The notes below the pieces were generated by a model. The model had not been told where the DNA came from. It was given only the letters and a program-made list of their open reading frames with translations, and ran no database searches. DNA of 64,000 nucleotides, taken from contig JAJEKV010000071.1 of NCBI GenBank assembly GCA_021234155.1, positions 186,001 to 250,000 on the forward strand, in the 5' to 3' direction. This document shows, piece by piece, positions 22,064 to 33,183 of this stretch. Numbering within the stretch: the stretch's first letter is position 1; every line of letters starts with the position of its first letter. A program made the translations under genes and the position numbers. This DNA comes from Isoetes taiwanensis. Lineage: Eukaryota > Streptophyta > Lycopodiopsida > Isoetales > Isoetaceae.

Positions 22064-24694
22064 ATGGCCAATAGCATTGGTTTCTCAGAGACAGCCGATT
22101 CGATTTCAAGTCTAGTTACGGAAGTGAAGGAGGCGAGAGGTCGAGAAGGAAGCTTATGCCATCAGGCCGAGGCTGGAGTAACAAAAAGACATTTACCACA
22201 TGGTGAAGAGGAAGGCGCAGAGGACGCTCGACCCCAAACAAAGGTGAAAGGAAAACCACACCGAAGCTATCTTGCAAAGTACGGGTCCTCGATGTCCGCT
22301 TGAAGAGATGTTGTGCTAATTTCCACGTTAAAGAGGTATCGCCATGAGGACCTTTTTTTGGAACATGAAAAGCTTCGAACGTCACGACTTTGGCGCATAC
22401 AACATGCTAGATCTTTGTTCGAAGAATGGAAGTGTGAAAAAAGCTAATGCCGAACAACAAGCAAGTCCTGCGGTGAAGGCATGGCATAGTGCTTACGGTA
22501 TACCGTTTCTACATTTTACAAATGGAGGAAGCTTTTTTTGAGCGGGCGCGGGATTGCGAACCACTTTAAACTCCGGTCCATGAAGCCAAGATCTCATACA
22601 CCGGCGGAAGTCTTTGCGGCTATCTATGTACATAGATGAAAATGCTGAAACTATGCCACACCGCTCAAAGGTTACGAGTGGGGCATTAGAGAAAATGTGA
22701 AGAGATTACCTTCCATCTTGACTAAAAGGACATACATCAAGAGGTAGATATAACCGCCCACCAGATGGCGGAAAAACATGTTTCTCCGCCGCCCTTCTTG
22801 TCAACGTGGAAGGAGAACCACTTTGAGGTAGTGTCGCCAAAAGGATAGCATTTTCTAAGTGTAATACCTGTATTGTGATAAAGGAGAAGCTTGCCAAGAC
22901 TAGAGATCCAAGAGAAAGAAGAGAGCTTGCCGTGGAAAGGAAATCTCACATGACATCCCAACTTTCCTGCAGGAGTCTCTACTGGTCATGGAGAGCTTTG
23001 TCTCAACGATCTCCTGAACATGCCTTAACCATTATACATGATAAAATGGATCAGAATAAGACGATGGTTCCTCGTCTCGAGAAGCTAGCAAAAACTGTAT
23101 GGAGAGGTGAACGGTTGAAGGTGAGTCTTTATCGGGTGCTCTCATGCATGGGCATGGTGTAGGTGCCTTTGGGCCACTTCTCGCTGGACCTCCGGCCCGA
23201 TGATTCGAATTTTCATGTGGGATCTTTAAATCATACCTTGAAAACACTAGAGAATCAATCTGGGGACAACTGGGGTCATTTGAGAAATACAGATCATCCA
23301 GGAAGCTGCTGGGGTGGAGCAATTTTGAACATGGAAGCCCTTAGGACAAAAATGGTGAATGGCACTAGAAATGATTTTATGCCTCCTATCAAGGGCCCTA
23401 CGATGCGAAGAAGTTGCCTAGGAGGCTTTACTTGCGCCTAGACAATTGCTCAGGACAAAACAAGAACAGTATCTTTTCTCTTACTTGTCATACTTGGTGC
23501 GGTTAGGTGTCTTCGATCAAAAGCTGGATTCATGATGGTTGGACACATCCACGATGACATAGATGCCCTCTTTGGAAACTACTCTACTCTATTGAGAAGA
23601 TCAGATGCATTGACTATTCCGGAGCTTATGCAACTCTTCAGGCAGTGTACTTCAAAGTCTCCTACACCCTACCTTGTGTCTGAGGTTCCCAACTGGAAAG
23701 AATTCGTGAAAGGTTTTATCCCTGATAAGAAGGACCGTTTATGTGGTCATTTGGAACCTCTACTCTTCAAGTTCTCGCAGATGAAGGATGGATGGCCACT
23801 AATGTTGTACAAGATGAGGCCGGGGGCATAGGGAGTGGCTACCTGAAAAGGAATCAAAATGTGGAAGGAGGATGCCCAAGGCTTACCTATGATTCCTAGA
23901 GGGTCACCTAAGGTCGTGCAGCCATAAGGAGAGCTTGGCGTGATATAGGTGCCTTGAGAGCTTCAATTGCCAAGTACATGATGCACGGGCAGCTATTTCT
24001 AGAGCCGGGCGATAACTCATGGTCTAACACATATATGAATGAAGTTATTGACTACTGGTCCACCTTTGTTGCGAGTGCTTGGGGCGTTCAGCCCCGTGAG
24101 AACCCATCATTCGGGATTTCTGGCCCGCCCAAAGGACAAATTGCATTAGAAGAACCCGACAACTTATTGGTGGATGAACACATTGGTGCATCTCATTATT
24201 ATGTCGGGCCTTTCTCGGGTAGACCCAAGAACCCCGTTGAAATATTCGACCCCTACCAAGATGTCAAGAAAGGAATGCTCTTGCCGATCGAGGGCCACAT
24301 GATAAGCGCGGCGTGTGGATGGCCTTTGCGAAGAGGACCAAAGAGAGGACCCTAATCTCCCTCACTATGAAGAGGTGTTTGTCTCTTGGTTTGAGCTTTG
24401 TTGTTTAAAGGGTACCTCATATGCAATGCAAGATAGGGATTGCTGGAGCAAGAATTGGAGACCAAATCCTAATGACCGCCACGCTACCAACATTTGAAAA
24501 CAATAGACTATGGTTGGGCCGTAGAGACCAAAGCCGTTGTCGGCCGGTGATCCCCGGTGAGTGTCTGCGGGCTCGGTTGCAAGAATTAGTGGCTAAAGAA
24601 GCTAACGGTTTTAAGATGAGAACTCTTGAGGTATGCAATGCTCTTTTACATAATTACTATATCATACATGACATGCAACTTACAATAGACTAGT
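22064..24694 (+). pseudogene. Transposase-like protein (DUF7869-like), broken
   Basis: The transposase-like protein is read in pieces across several frames. A helix-turn-helix-like block, YGI followed by FYKWRKLFLSGR, lies near 22,490-22,550. The core follows: HDKMDQNKTMVPRL (23,037-23,080) and VGHIHDDIDALFG (23,536-23,576), with ALTIPELMQLFRQC and FVKGFIPDK. GHTHDDID-type sequence is the hallmark of the plant and protist transposase-like domain I know as DUF7869, thought to be RNase-H fold. The tail has PGDNSWSNTYMNEVIDYWST and LPHYEEVFVSWFELCCLKGT. It is broken by multiple stops and shifts, and no start is assignable. It is opposite in strand to the ParB-like gene. The family name is from memory. 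Confidence 0.6.
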
Positions 24695-24749
24695 TATTAT
24701 TCATTACGCTCGCGCTTTTCATCTCAACACAAGAGCTCTTACACTATAC

Positions 24750-25780
24750 AATGCCAAACAGTGATTCATTCATCTTCGTGGATCTGTAGTAGTGATCCCC
24801 GATATCTCATAGCTCATGCGCGCCAGAAGCCAAATCAGATGGATCATAACACGAATTGACGCGAGGCAATGAATCTCACCAAAGCTTTTCTTCGCGGTAG
24901 GGATCAAGAAGAAGATGCCCGTCTAGGCAACCAACAAGATCAGAGTGGCTCATTGAGCACTTGATCGCCTCAATGTGGTGGAATCAAGAAGGCAAAAATC
25001 CATGGGAGATGAATGAAATTTAGCCCCAAGTGAGAAGCTTTTACAGTGAAGTGGAATGATTGAGGTGAATTATTGGGGTAGACTTTACCACCATTATTGA
25101 GTGTATCGATCGTTGTATACGCATACAAGAATAATACATATTTCATACTAATATGTATGTTTGAAAACATGTTTGCTTGATCTAATTTAGCTATGATTGA
25201 ATTCAATGACAGCTTGCAGAAAAAGTGGAGGTGGGATAGCACATCGTTACAATATACTCAGTTAAGGTACATGATATTACATCCTTAATCAGAATGCTAT
25301 TACATCCTTACTTAGTTATTAGGTACCCATGTCATTATTACATTATTAGCGGTGCGATTCACTCATCATCAACACCAAAGCTCGCGGATGCTATTCAGCT
25401 CATAGATCTCCGATCGGGAAGCCCGAAATGTGCACCACAACACGAAAGTGAGCTTCCCGAAGCACCAAGGTGTCCATCAGCTTTAGATAGGAGCCATGGA
25501 TCAAGATTAACGCCATTTCTAGCGATTCGCCCTCGCATCGCTGTAGCTCAAGTAACACTTGAAAGAGCGGATGTGCTCACGGACGAGGCATCGAGGAAGC
25601 CATGGAAGATGAATGACCTCCCTGCCTCGAAGTCAAGCCGTTTTTATAGTGAAGTAAAATTATTGATGTGAATTATTGGTGTACAATGTAGGGCCATTGT
25701 TGAGCTTCTCACGAGTGTCATGTACACGCATTACAAAGTATAACACATAATTTGTATGTATATGTGTATGTTAATTACCT
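24750..25780. repeat. Degenerate direct duplication of about 430 bp
   Basis: 24,750-25,170 and 25,340-25,770 share an ordered series of blocks: CATGGRAGATGAATGA, TAGTGAAGTRRAAT or a close variant, GTGAATTATTGG and CGCATACAA or CGCATTACAA. The divergence is high, so the duplication is old. It is a possible subterminal repeat of the transposon. Confidence 0.5.
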
Positions 25781-25899
25781 CATGTTTCTTGTGCTCGAGA
25801 AGTAGGTGAAAGTATTCGTGCTAGAGCAAATTAGGTGTGCTTAAAATTCTCAAAATTGGCTTATTTTCTCCAATTAATGAAATCGTGCTTCATTGATAA

Positions 25900-28800
25900 A
25901 ATGTTGTGACTAGGAAGAACATGGTTCCCTGTGTTCCAGAGAGCTAGCGTGGGAATGAAAATTAACTACATGTCTTGGGTAAAGGATAAAGTTCTCAAAG
26001 TAAATCATTTTTTTCTTAAGGACGTCAGACTACATTGAAAGTCCAAGCCAAAAGTCAAATTCAATTGCACAGATGAGATTAAAATCTCAGAGGACAATCG
26101 TGATCCACTGAGTAGGCACCGGCCTATGCATAAGACAATACACTCAAATAAGTCTCAAAGATCAACTGACGTTTGGCAGGAGCAAACGAAGAGCAATGGT
26201 AAGCCTTATCAATTCTATCCTGAGTGTCCTGGAGGACAACAGCAGATGGTTGGGAGCTTTTGCACGGTAGCAAGTGTCACATGAGCGTAGAAAAGTTTCA
26301 ATGGCGCGATGGAGACTTGATCACCAATAATCTCGAGCAAATCTTAGCAATTCCAAAGGGCCAACGAGAAAGAAATTATGACAGGACTGCAAAACTTGAA
26401 GCCAATGACCAACATTAGAAACATACAAGATATCGTGCCAAAAAATCAGACCACCATGCACATGAAAAGCATCATAGTCTGAATGTTGAGGTGGACCGCC
26501 AGACGAGGAGCTTTAATGAATGTGCAAAAGGGTATCATGTGGGGGTCTCTAGTAAGTGCGTTCCAGATTGCATCTAGTAAAGTGATGTCATGAGGGGTCT
26601 CAAACAAAGAAGTGGTAAGAAGCTACGATCGATCAGACTAAGAATGATCTGGAACTGCCGATCAAATGCTGGTTTTATCTTAGGTTTCAAATAAGATTTG
26701 CAAGAAAGAGCACTTGGTTTTTCTTGAAGTGTGTCAAGCCAAAATTTGAAGACAAAAACAAAGCGACATAATATCTATATATATTATCATGCCTGGAGAA
26801 AGAACTCGAACAGACTAAGAATACTCCAAATTTTTATGATCAATATATGCACGCATTCATTTCATGAAGGGACACTTCAAGAAATCATTGCCACTTCTGA
26901 AAAGAATCAACAATCACCATAAGTTTGTTATCATAAATATGTTAGTTAATTTCAACAGCATGAAATATATGTGGACGATATATGATCAAGTGCAAATTAT
27001 GACTATCCTTATCCTATGACAAGATACTATTGAGAGCAAAATCTAAGGCGTCAGCTTCAGGATCTGGATGTGCAAGGATAAGTGCCACTGTGAAAGCATA
27101 TTGCAAAGTGATGAATGCTTATTTTTCTTCACCTCTTCACTCAGAAGGAACATCCATTCTGATGAGACGCATCAAAGGCAAGTCAATATTCGAATAATCC
27201 TTGATGAAATGATGATAAAAATTAGTAGATGTGGCGTTCCCTACTCGTATGTGATGCCTCAATCATATAAGAATGGGAGATCTCCTCCTGTCAGTAACTG
27301 ATTCGTCGATACAAGGCCATCTATCAGATATCAGACTCTTGATAGTGCACAAGATCCGACATGGGAAGTATAGACATGTCATTATCTTGTCATCCTCGGG
27401 ACTAGTCTAGTTGCAAAAGCGTACATAAACATAAACACATGACAAAATATATACATAACATAACCACTCCAAATGGTGGAATCACCATAATCTACATTAT
27501 TGCAAAGACATATACAATATATATATATTAGAACATAGGATATTCTACCCAGACTCAAACTCTTGGGGAATCCACTGACAGCTTGGTCCTCTAGAGATCA
27601 ATTAGACAAAAGTATAACACGGGTTGGCAAAAGATGTTGTTAGGCAGTCCACTCCATCTGTTCCTTCTGTGCATACGTTATAGATAGGATAAAAAGTATT
27701 AAGATTTGACTATAACCTGCTTGGGATATAGTTGAAGGGGCTATTCCAGGGTTGCATCTCCCATGGTCCGATGAGGCAGGAAGAGACTTCTCTCCTCCAG
27801 AAATATATACCAACTATAGGTGGCTAAAGGGCCATGGTTTCCCTCACCCCTGCTCAACCTAACCTCACTGAGGCAATGCATCACCTAGAAGGGATCGAAC
27901 CCATACCTTGCACATACGCAATGACAATCTATTAGGTCTACAACTCAACATTCCCCTAGTAGACATAGCACGAAAAGGGATCAGCTGCAATCAGACAAGT
28001 CTTTCGTATAGGCCAGTTCAGCCATGCCACCCACAGCCAGACAAGCTCTCAAGCTGCATTTAGGTTTGTCATAGAAACATATCAAACATGGTTCTTGGTC
28101 TCTAGGAGCAGGAATAAAAAATGAAGCAGGAGCCAAAACAGAAGCGGGTGCAGGATTAAGATCAGGATCAGAGACAGAAATAGAAACAAAAATAAGAACA
28201 TGAACAAGGTCATCATCTAAACATGGGAAGAATTTGGAACATAAATTGAAGCAGAGATGGGAGCAAGATCATGATCCAGAGTAGAAACAAGAATTGAAAC
28301 ACACACATGAAGTAGAATAGAGACATGCATAACATCAGGAACTATTGATAGTGCAAACCAAAGTAGGGGTTGGCTCAGTGGCAAGAATTACATATGAATT
28401 GGAACTAGAGTTAGAACTAGTAAACATGAATAATTTAGGAGTCAGACAATTTGTAATTATGCAACTCAAAACAGGGAAGACCCAAAACTACTAGCGCATG
28501 TGGACTAGTAACGAGGTTGAAGAAAATGCTACAAGAAGCTCCCATTGAACATAACCAGAGGAGGTACCGTATATAGCACCTGAAGAAATCTCACATCCAT
28601 CCATTACGCCAATAGAACTAGGATGCTCGAGCTTGATTCTAGGGATGAGATGCTTAAAAGCAAAAGCACTATCCAAAAAACAAGCATTCACACCATATTC
28701 AATTGCGCCAAAGCATCTAACTTCCCAACCTCCAACCCAATATTTTTAGATGTCTTAAAATCTTTATTGATCTTATTAGAAGGAATGAACCCTTCATTAA

Positions 28801-29984
28801 ATATGTAAGGAGTCTGACAAATATCGAGGAGCCATTAAGAGACTCCTACTACTTATACTGACCTCCAAAATTTCCTGACTCCACCACAATAAAGGCATAA
28901 AATAGTTTCTTTTCGATGTTGCTTCTCCATTGTAGAAAAGAAACCCCCAATAATAGGCCGATCAATCTGCATAGGCTCAGGTCCATACCCACTAGACTCC
29001 ACATATAAAATCAGAATATGCGTAACTACAAGCCCCCATGGGACGCGGAAGTTCTGGCTACGGATTTCTTGCTTATGCTCTAAAAGTTGATTATCACAAC
29101 CAATTGCAAATCTTATAGCTTCATTCAAATTTTGGAATTCACCATGGACAGCAATATCCTTCACATCCTCGTGAAGTCCCCCTCGGAAACAAACTTGATT
29201 CCAGGACGTGTTTATACAATTTGCCATCTGAAGCGTAAATTGAAGCAAGATGAGAACCTTGTCTGAGGTTGTCAGGCTTGATAATGATTTAAGCTATCGA
29301 TTACTGTCTTCAACACGTGCCTCAAGTTTAGTAGTAAACACTACAAAATTTTGCATCTCGAAGCCCCTCTCTCTAGCAAGGCGCAAACCAATGCAAAGTT
29401 GGTCCAGTAAGGAGAGATCCAATCATTCTGATATGTTCCCAATTAGTGGGATACCTGTAGGGGTGTAGCCAAATAATGGATTGGATCTAGTTCAAGAAGC
29501 TTCGTAGCTTGGATCTAGTGCCACCAAATTTCTTTGGCAAACATAATCTCATAATCTGACAGCCTCCCTTTGGAGCAAGAGGATGATTCATGAGATGCTA
29601 CCCATTTTCTAAGCTCTTTATTGTCTAGCTGCAATTGCTGACATACTTGAACAATCTGATGGACTTACTGTATCGAAGCTAAAACCTACTCCACAGAGAC
29701 AAGCACAAAATATGGACAAAGAAATACTTAGGCTCAAAGCAGACTAGAGTCGGTAAAGGAATTTCAGTTCCAATTGTCTTTTGACTTTTGTGTAGGGCAG
29801 TTTCTAACAATCTCTAGTTTTAAGTTTGTTTTTTTGTCTATTTCCACGTTTTACTGCATGGAGCAATGCTGGTATCTGCAACAATTTTTACGAAAAATGC
29901 TTAAAAAAAGCAAGACCCTTCTTTGTATCATGTTTGCCAACTGAGAATTGTTTCGTTAATATCTTGTTGACCTTCACAACAATC
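25900..29984 (-). pseudogene. Chromovirus copy 2: decayed gag-pro-pol
   Basis: Ty3 element on the minus strand, oriented away from the LTR at 29,985-30,488. Gag: a heptad-like start near 29,660, LNEAIRFAIGCDNQLLEHKQ, then MQIDRP and KQHRKE before a zinc-knuckle start LCLYCGG (28,853-29,248). Protease region: about 28,490-28,690. An A/P/V-coding linker made of GGAGCAGGA-like repeats lies at 28,100-28,340. RT/RNase H remains lie at about 26,950-27,290 (FIKDYSNIDLPLMRLIR, ILAHPDPEADALDFAL). The order matches copy 1. Integrase is not recognised and no 3' LTR was found, so the left end is truncated. Non-functional. Confidence 0.7.
27650..27965 (-). repeat. Probable tRNA-derived SINE
   Basis: On the reverse strand a B-box-like GGGTTCGATCCC (27,889-27,900) lies about 35 bases after an A-box-like GTTGAGTTGTAGACC. 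That is the spacing of a tRNA-derived promoter, and non-tRNA sequence follows. It is inserted in chromovirus copy 2. Its ends are not defined. Confidence 0.5.
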
Positions 29985-30488
29985 TATCATGAACGTACGC
30001 GAAAACAAGGAAAATATGTGGAAAATACACAAGAAATATAGAAGAAATAAGCCAAGATCGGCAAAGAATCTGATATATGAACAGGAATCAAGAGTAAAAT
30101 GGCCCGAAGACAAGCAAGAACACGAGACAGATGCCTAGAAGACTCAAGACTGGCGTTGAACCGGAATGGTTCAACAAGAAGAAGGTGCCTCCTTATATAT
30201 CTAGACCAACGGTCAGGATCGCGCCACTCCAATAGATGAGATCGTGCCAAGTGTCGCACATGCATTTTGTTCTAGAATATTCTAGATCCTCCTGGAGATA
30301 GTCCCGCATATGAGAAAGACATGAAGGAATGTCTTCAACAAATATTGGTAGTGCACTTGGCAAGGGTGTGTGACTCGCAACTTCAAACCCTGTCTTGTGC
30401 AACTACCCTTTTGCATCCATGTGACGACCATCTTTTGTACATATGAGTATAATGTTCGTATGATACGAATATCCATATGGTCGTCACA
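29985..30488 (-). repeat. Chromovirus LTR shared by copies 1 and 2
   Basis: On the minus strand it starts TGTGACGACCATA at 30,488 and ends near TTCATGATA. A TATA box (TATATAAGG) lies near 30,191-30,200. It is closely similar to the LTR at 52,052-52,559. The polypurine tract of copy 1 abuts its upstream end and copy 2's gag leader follows its downstream end, so it serves as the 3' LTR of one and the 5' LTR of the other. Confidence 0.85.
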
Positions 30489-30501
30489 CCATCCCCCTCC
30501 T
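30489..30501 (-). promoter_or_regulatory. Polypurine tract of chromovirus copy 1
   Basis: The reverse strand reads AGGAGGGGGATGG directly before the LTR start TGTGACG. Confidence 0.85.
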
Positions 30502-30720
30502 ATGACGGCGACGAGTCCCGGGCGGGCTGAGTACTCAAACTCGATTGTCCCGCAACGCGTCGTGAAACTTCCCGCATTTTATAGGGAACATTAGTCGACT
30601 TCAAGAGCTCCCAAGTTCTATCACTTGGAGAGTAACCTTCCCAATCGACAAAGTAATACAATCATCGACGAAGAAACTTGGAGTCCAAAACTTCTCGAAC
30701 CTCGAACTCCTCATGATCAT
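30502..30720 (-). pseudogene. Chromodomain at C-terminus of chromovirus polyprotein
   Basis: The reverse strand encodes EFEVREVLDSKFLRR, a stop, LYYFVDWEGYSPSDRTWELL and KSTNVPYKMREVSRR. This fits the chromodomain pattern (xxVExIL, LxYLVKWxGYxxxxxTWE). In chromoviruses it follows integrase and guides insertion to particular chromatin. One in-frame stop breaks it. It identifies the family as a chromovirus. Confidence 0.8.
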
Positions 30721-32050
30721 CAATTTCTACTAGTGGTGGCTACTCCAAAGTATCTGACCATAGGTGAATCATGGCAAGCCTGGAGAACCCGAAGCCTAGA
30801 AGCACCATCGGGCACATATAGAAGCCCATCACGGAGCAGGAATCCATCTCGAACCTCAAAATGATCATATCTCGACGCATTTCTTGAGAAGATGATGCTA
30901 GCCGAGGTGTGAGAATACATCTTGAGTGGATCAGCGGGCAATGCTTTCCGAGCACTCCAACAAGGCAGTATCATGAGTCTCTTGAACAAAGTAAGAGCCA
31001 TGTGCCGGAACCGACAGTTCTAAAATAACTCGTGATTCTCGATAAAGTAGATTCCAGTTTGGACTCAAGCTAGAGCCGCCGAGACAAAGGCATTGAGCTT
31101 CCCCAGAGGATCCGTGATTGCGGATCACGAAATCAACACGAGATAATACTTGAGTATGCCAACGCCCGCCGCTTTCGGCGGTGAAAATACCCAAAAAGAT
31201 TTCGATCATTCAGATATAGGCGGATCTTATAAGGAGATCCCTCCGAAATGTCTCCACTCCTGAAAGAATTCACTATCGCCAACAACTCCTTGTCATAAAT
31301 GGGATAGTTGATTTCAGCAGCCTGAAACTTCCGTGAGTGATAGGCGATTGGATGCAATTCATGGTCCTCCCCATCCTGTGACAGTATCCTACCAAGAGCA
31401 AAATTAGAAGCATCTGCTTCGATAACATATGGGCGCAAAGGATCTGCATGAGCAAGAACTGGCGCCATGGTAAAGTATGCTCAGGTAACGGCGATTCCGC
31501 CCACACTCCATTCAAATGGCACGCCCTTAGCAGGTGAGGTGCGGGTAAGAAGGATAATCTCCAAATAATCCCGAATGAAACGCCGATATAAATTGGCAAA
31601 CCCAAGAAAACACTGAACATCTCGAACGGATGAAGGTGTTTGTCACTCCAAAATAGTGCTGACCTTTTTGGGATCCATAGAGACTCCATGTGGAGTGATA
31701 TGATAGCCAAGAAACTCCATATTCTCCTGCTCCAACTGACACTTCTCAAGTTTGGCATATAACCCGTGCTCACGAAGCTTCTGAAGGACATGTCGAACAT
31801 GCCTCTCATGTTCTTCGAGAGTTTTAGAATAATAAGAATATCATCCAAATAGATGATACCAAAAGTGTCTAAGAAATCTCGAAAGACATCATTGGCCATA
31901 TGCTGGAATACTGCTAGAGTATTGGGTAAGTCCAAACGACATAACTGTGTACTCAAAATGGTCATACCGAGTACGAAAAGATGTTTTCTATTCATCACCC
32001 TCCCCAGATCCGGATAAGATTGTAGGCACCTCGAAGATCAATCTTACTCC
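30721..32050 (-). pseudogene. Chromovirus copy 1: RT (3' half), RNase H, integrase head
   Basis: Reading leftward on the minus strand, the RT resumes at WSKIDLRGAYNLIRI near 32,050. MSFGL, the active site YLDDILI (about 31,840), EFLGYHITPHGV and FRRFIRDYLEI-like pieces follow. RNase H follows at 31,133-31,468 (VIEADASNFALGRILSQDG, HSRKFQAAEINYPIYDKELL). The integrase N-terminal zinc region is partial (DGLLYVPDG, LRVLQACHDSP, RYFGVA) and runs straight into the chromodomain block, so the catalytic core is missing. Several shifts and stops. The upstream RT half is at 41,007-41,262. Confidence 0.8.
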
Positions 32051-32054
32051 AAAC

Positions 32055-33045
32055 CTACTCTGATATCAAATGTATCATTTATAACCGACATGCCCTTAAT
32101 CAACTAGGCAAAACTCTCTAGATGTATGAGTAGTCACTCTTATCCATTTATGCCAATGTCTTGGGAATGCCCCACAAGCACATTCAAGGATCAAATACGC
32201 GAGCGATCAACCATGGGCCCGTTACAACTGCTTTGAATTGATGTTCCTTGCAGCCCGCGAAGGCTTGTGCAATACCCTTCGCCAGAATATCTTGGGATGA
32301 TCCAGGAGGTAGAACATTTCTCGCTGATGTTCCGCAATGTACCTAGCTTTTTTTCCCTTGAGAATAGTACATTATTGTCTGATCGCAAGCGAGCGTAATG
32401 CTGGGTCAATGACTTTCGAAGCCAAGGTCTGAGCTCCCTATATTCGCCATAAAACCATTAGTTGGCGGGAAAGGTTGTAGCTTTCAAAGGCCGCTATGGG
32501 CAGCTTCTCCCAAAGCATCTGGTAACAGCAGCCATAGGCACATTAATTAATTGGGCAGTCCATTGTTGTAGCATGTGGAGCTGCAGTATTTCCTTTATGT
32601 CAGTCGTGGCCATCTCAGCATAGGCCTTTGGATGATCGTAATCTAAGTGCAGCTGAGGCACATGGGGCATTGGAGCAATGGGCATGCTAACACTCTGCCA
32701 ATTCACATGCATGAGAATGGATTGGTAGTCAGAATCAACTTCTTCATCTCTACTAGTTGTACCAATGCGAAGGTGGGTAAGCAGGCGCAGATCTTGCTTT
32801 ACCCGCAGTACATAGTCAACAACACTAGAGCCACCGCCATGGTTCTCTTGTCTACAAGTGTAGCTGCTAGAGAATGACCATTGTGCTAGTCCATTGCAAT
32901 TTATCAAGTCGAAGATATTGCACAGCTGAAGAATTACCTGCCATAGCGCGTGACTTGGTTGTCATCCAATGCGCGTGGCCAAGCCACCTCTAGGGGGTGC
33001 AGGTATAGCACATCCTCTGCCAAGGAGTCGAATTTCATGAGTTGT
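32055..33045 (-). pseudogene. Second LINE family fragment: endonuclease to RT linker
   Basis: The minus-strand frames show NGLAQWSFSSSYTC, GGSSVVDYVL, LRIGTTSRDEEVDSDYQS and ILMHVNW. This resembles the end of a LINE endonuclease (NG, fT, S-x-x-DYV, then SDH, here SDY). After it come KLPIAAF, LRSLAIRQ, LKGKKARYIAEHQREMF and FWRRVLHKPSRAARNINS, the linker region before RT. It sits between the two halves of the chromovirus RT next to the DIRS-like element, and differs from the LINE at 0.75-8.3 kb. Confidence 0.5.
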
Positions 33046-33054
33046 TCTATCCCC

Positions 33055-33183
33055 GTAATAGCATCGATCCGAGCCATCGGATCGCCATTCTGGGAAGGGA
33101 CGAGCTACTATATAAGGCCATTTCCTCTTTCGGACCAGTTATCGGCGTCTTCTCACAGCAGCTCTTCTTCTATTCTCATTGCT
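33055..33183 (+). repeat. DIRS terminal repeat, left copy
   Basis: TAATAGCATCGATCCGAGCC, then TTCTGGGAAGGGAC, CATTTCCTCTTTCGGACC and CTCTTCTTCTATTCTC. It is repeated in the same orientation at 40,077-40,201 with small differences. It includes TATATAAGG (about 33,110), a possible promoter element. Confidence 0.75.

Larger units (their letters stand above)
15661..25780. mobile_element. Large DNA-transposon-like region with two divergent broken genes
   Basis: I group this region because it holds a minus-strand broken gene (15,991-18,330), a plus-strand broken transposase-like gene (22,064-24,694) and a shared motif family. That family, GATCGC-NNN/NNNN-GCGATC, occurs at the left edge (15,673; 15,777), repeatedly in the divergent space (19,629-19,944; 21,136-21,378) and weakly near 25,520. 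No terminal inverted repeat or target duplication was found, so both ends are approximate. The alternative is two unrelated insertions lying side by side. Confidence 0.4.
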
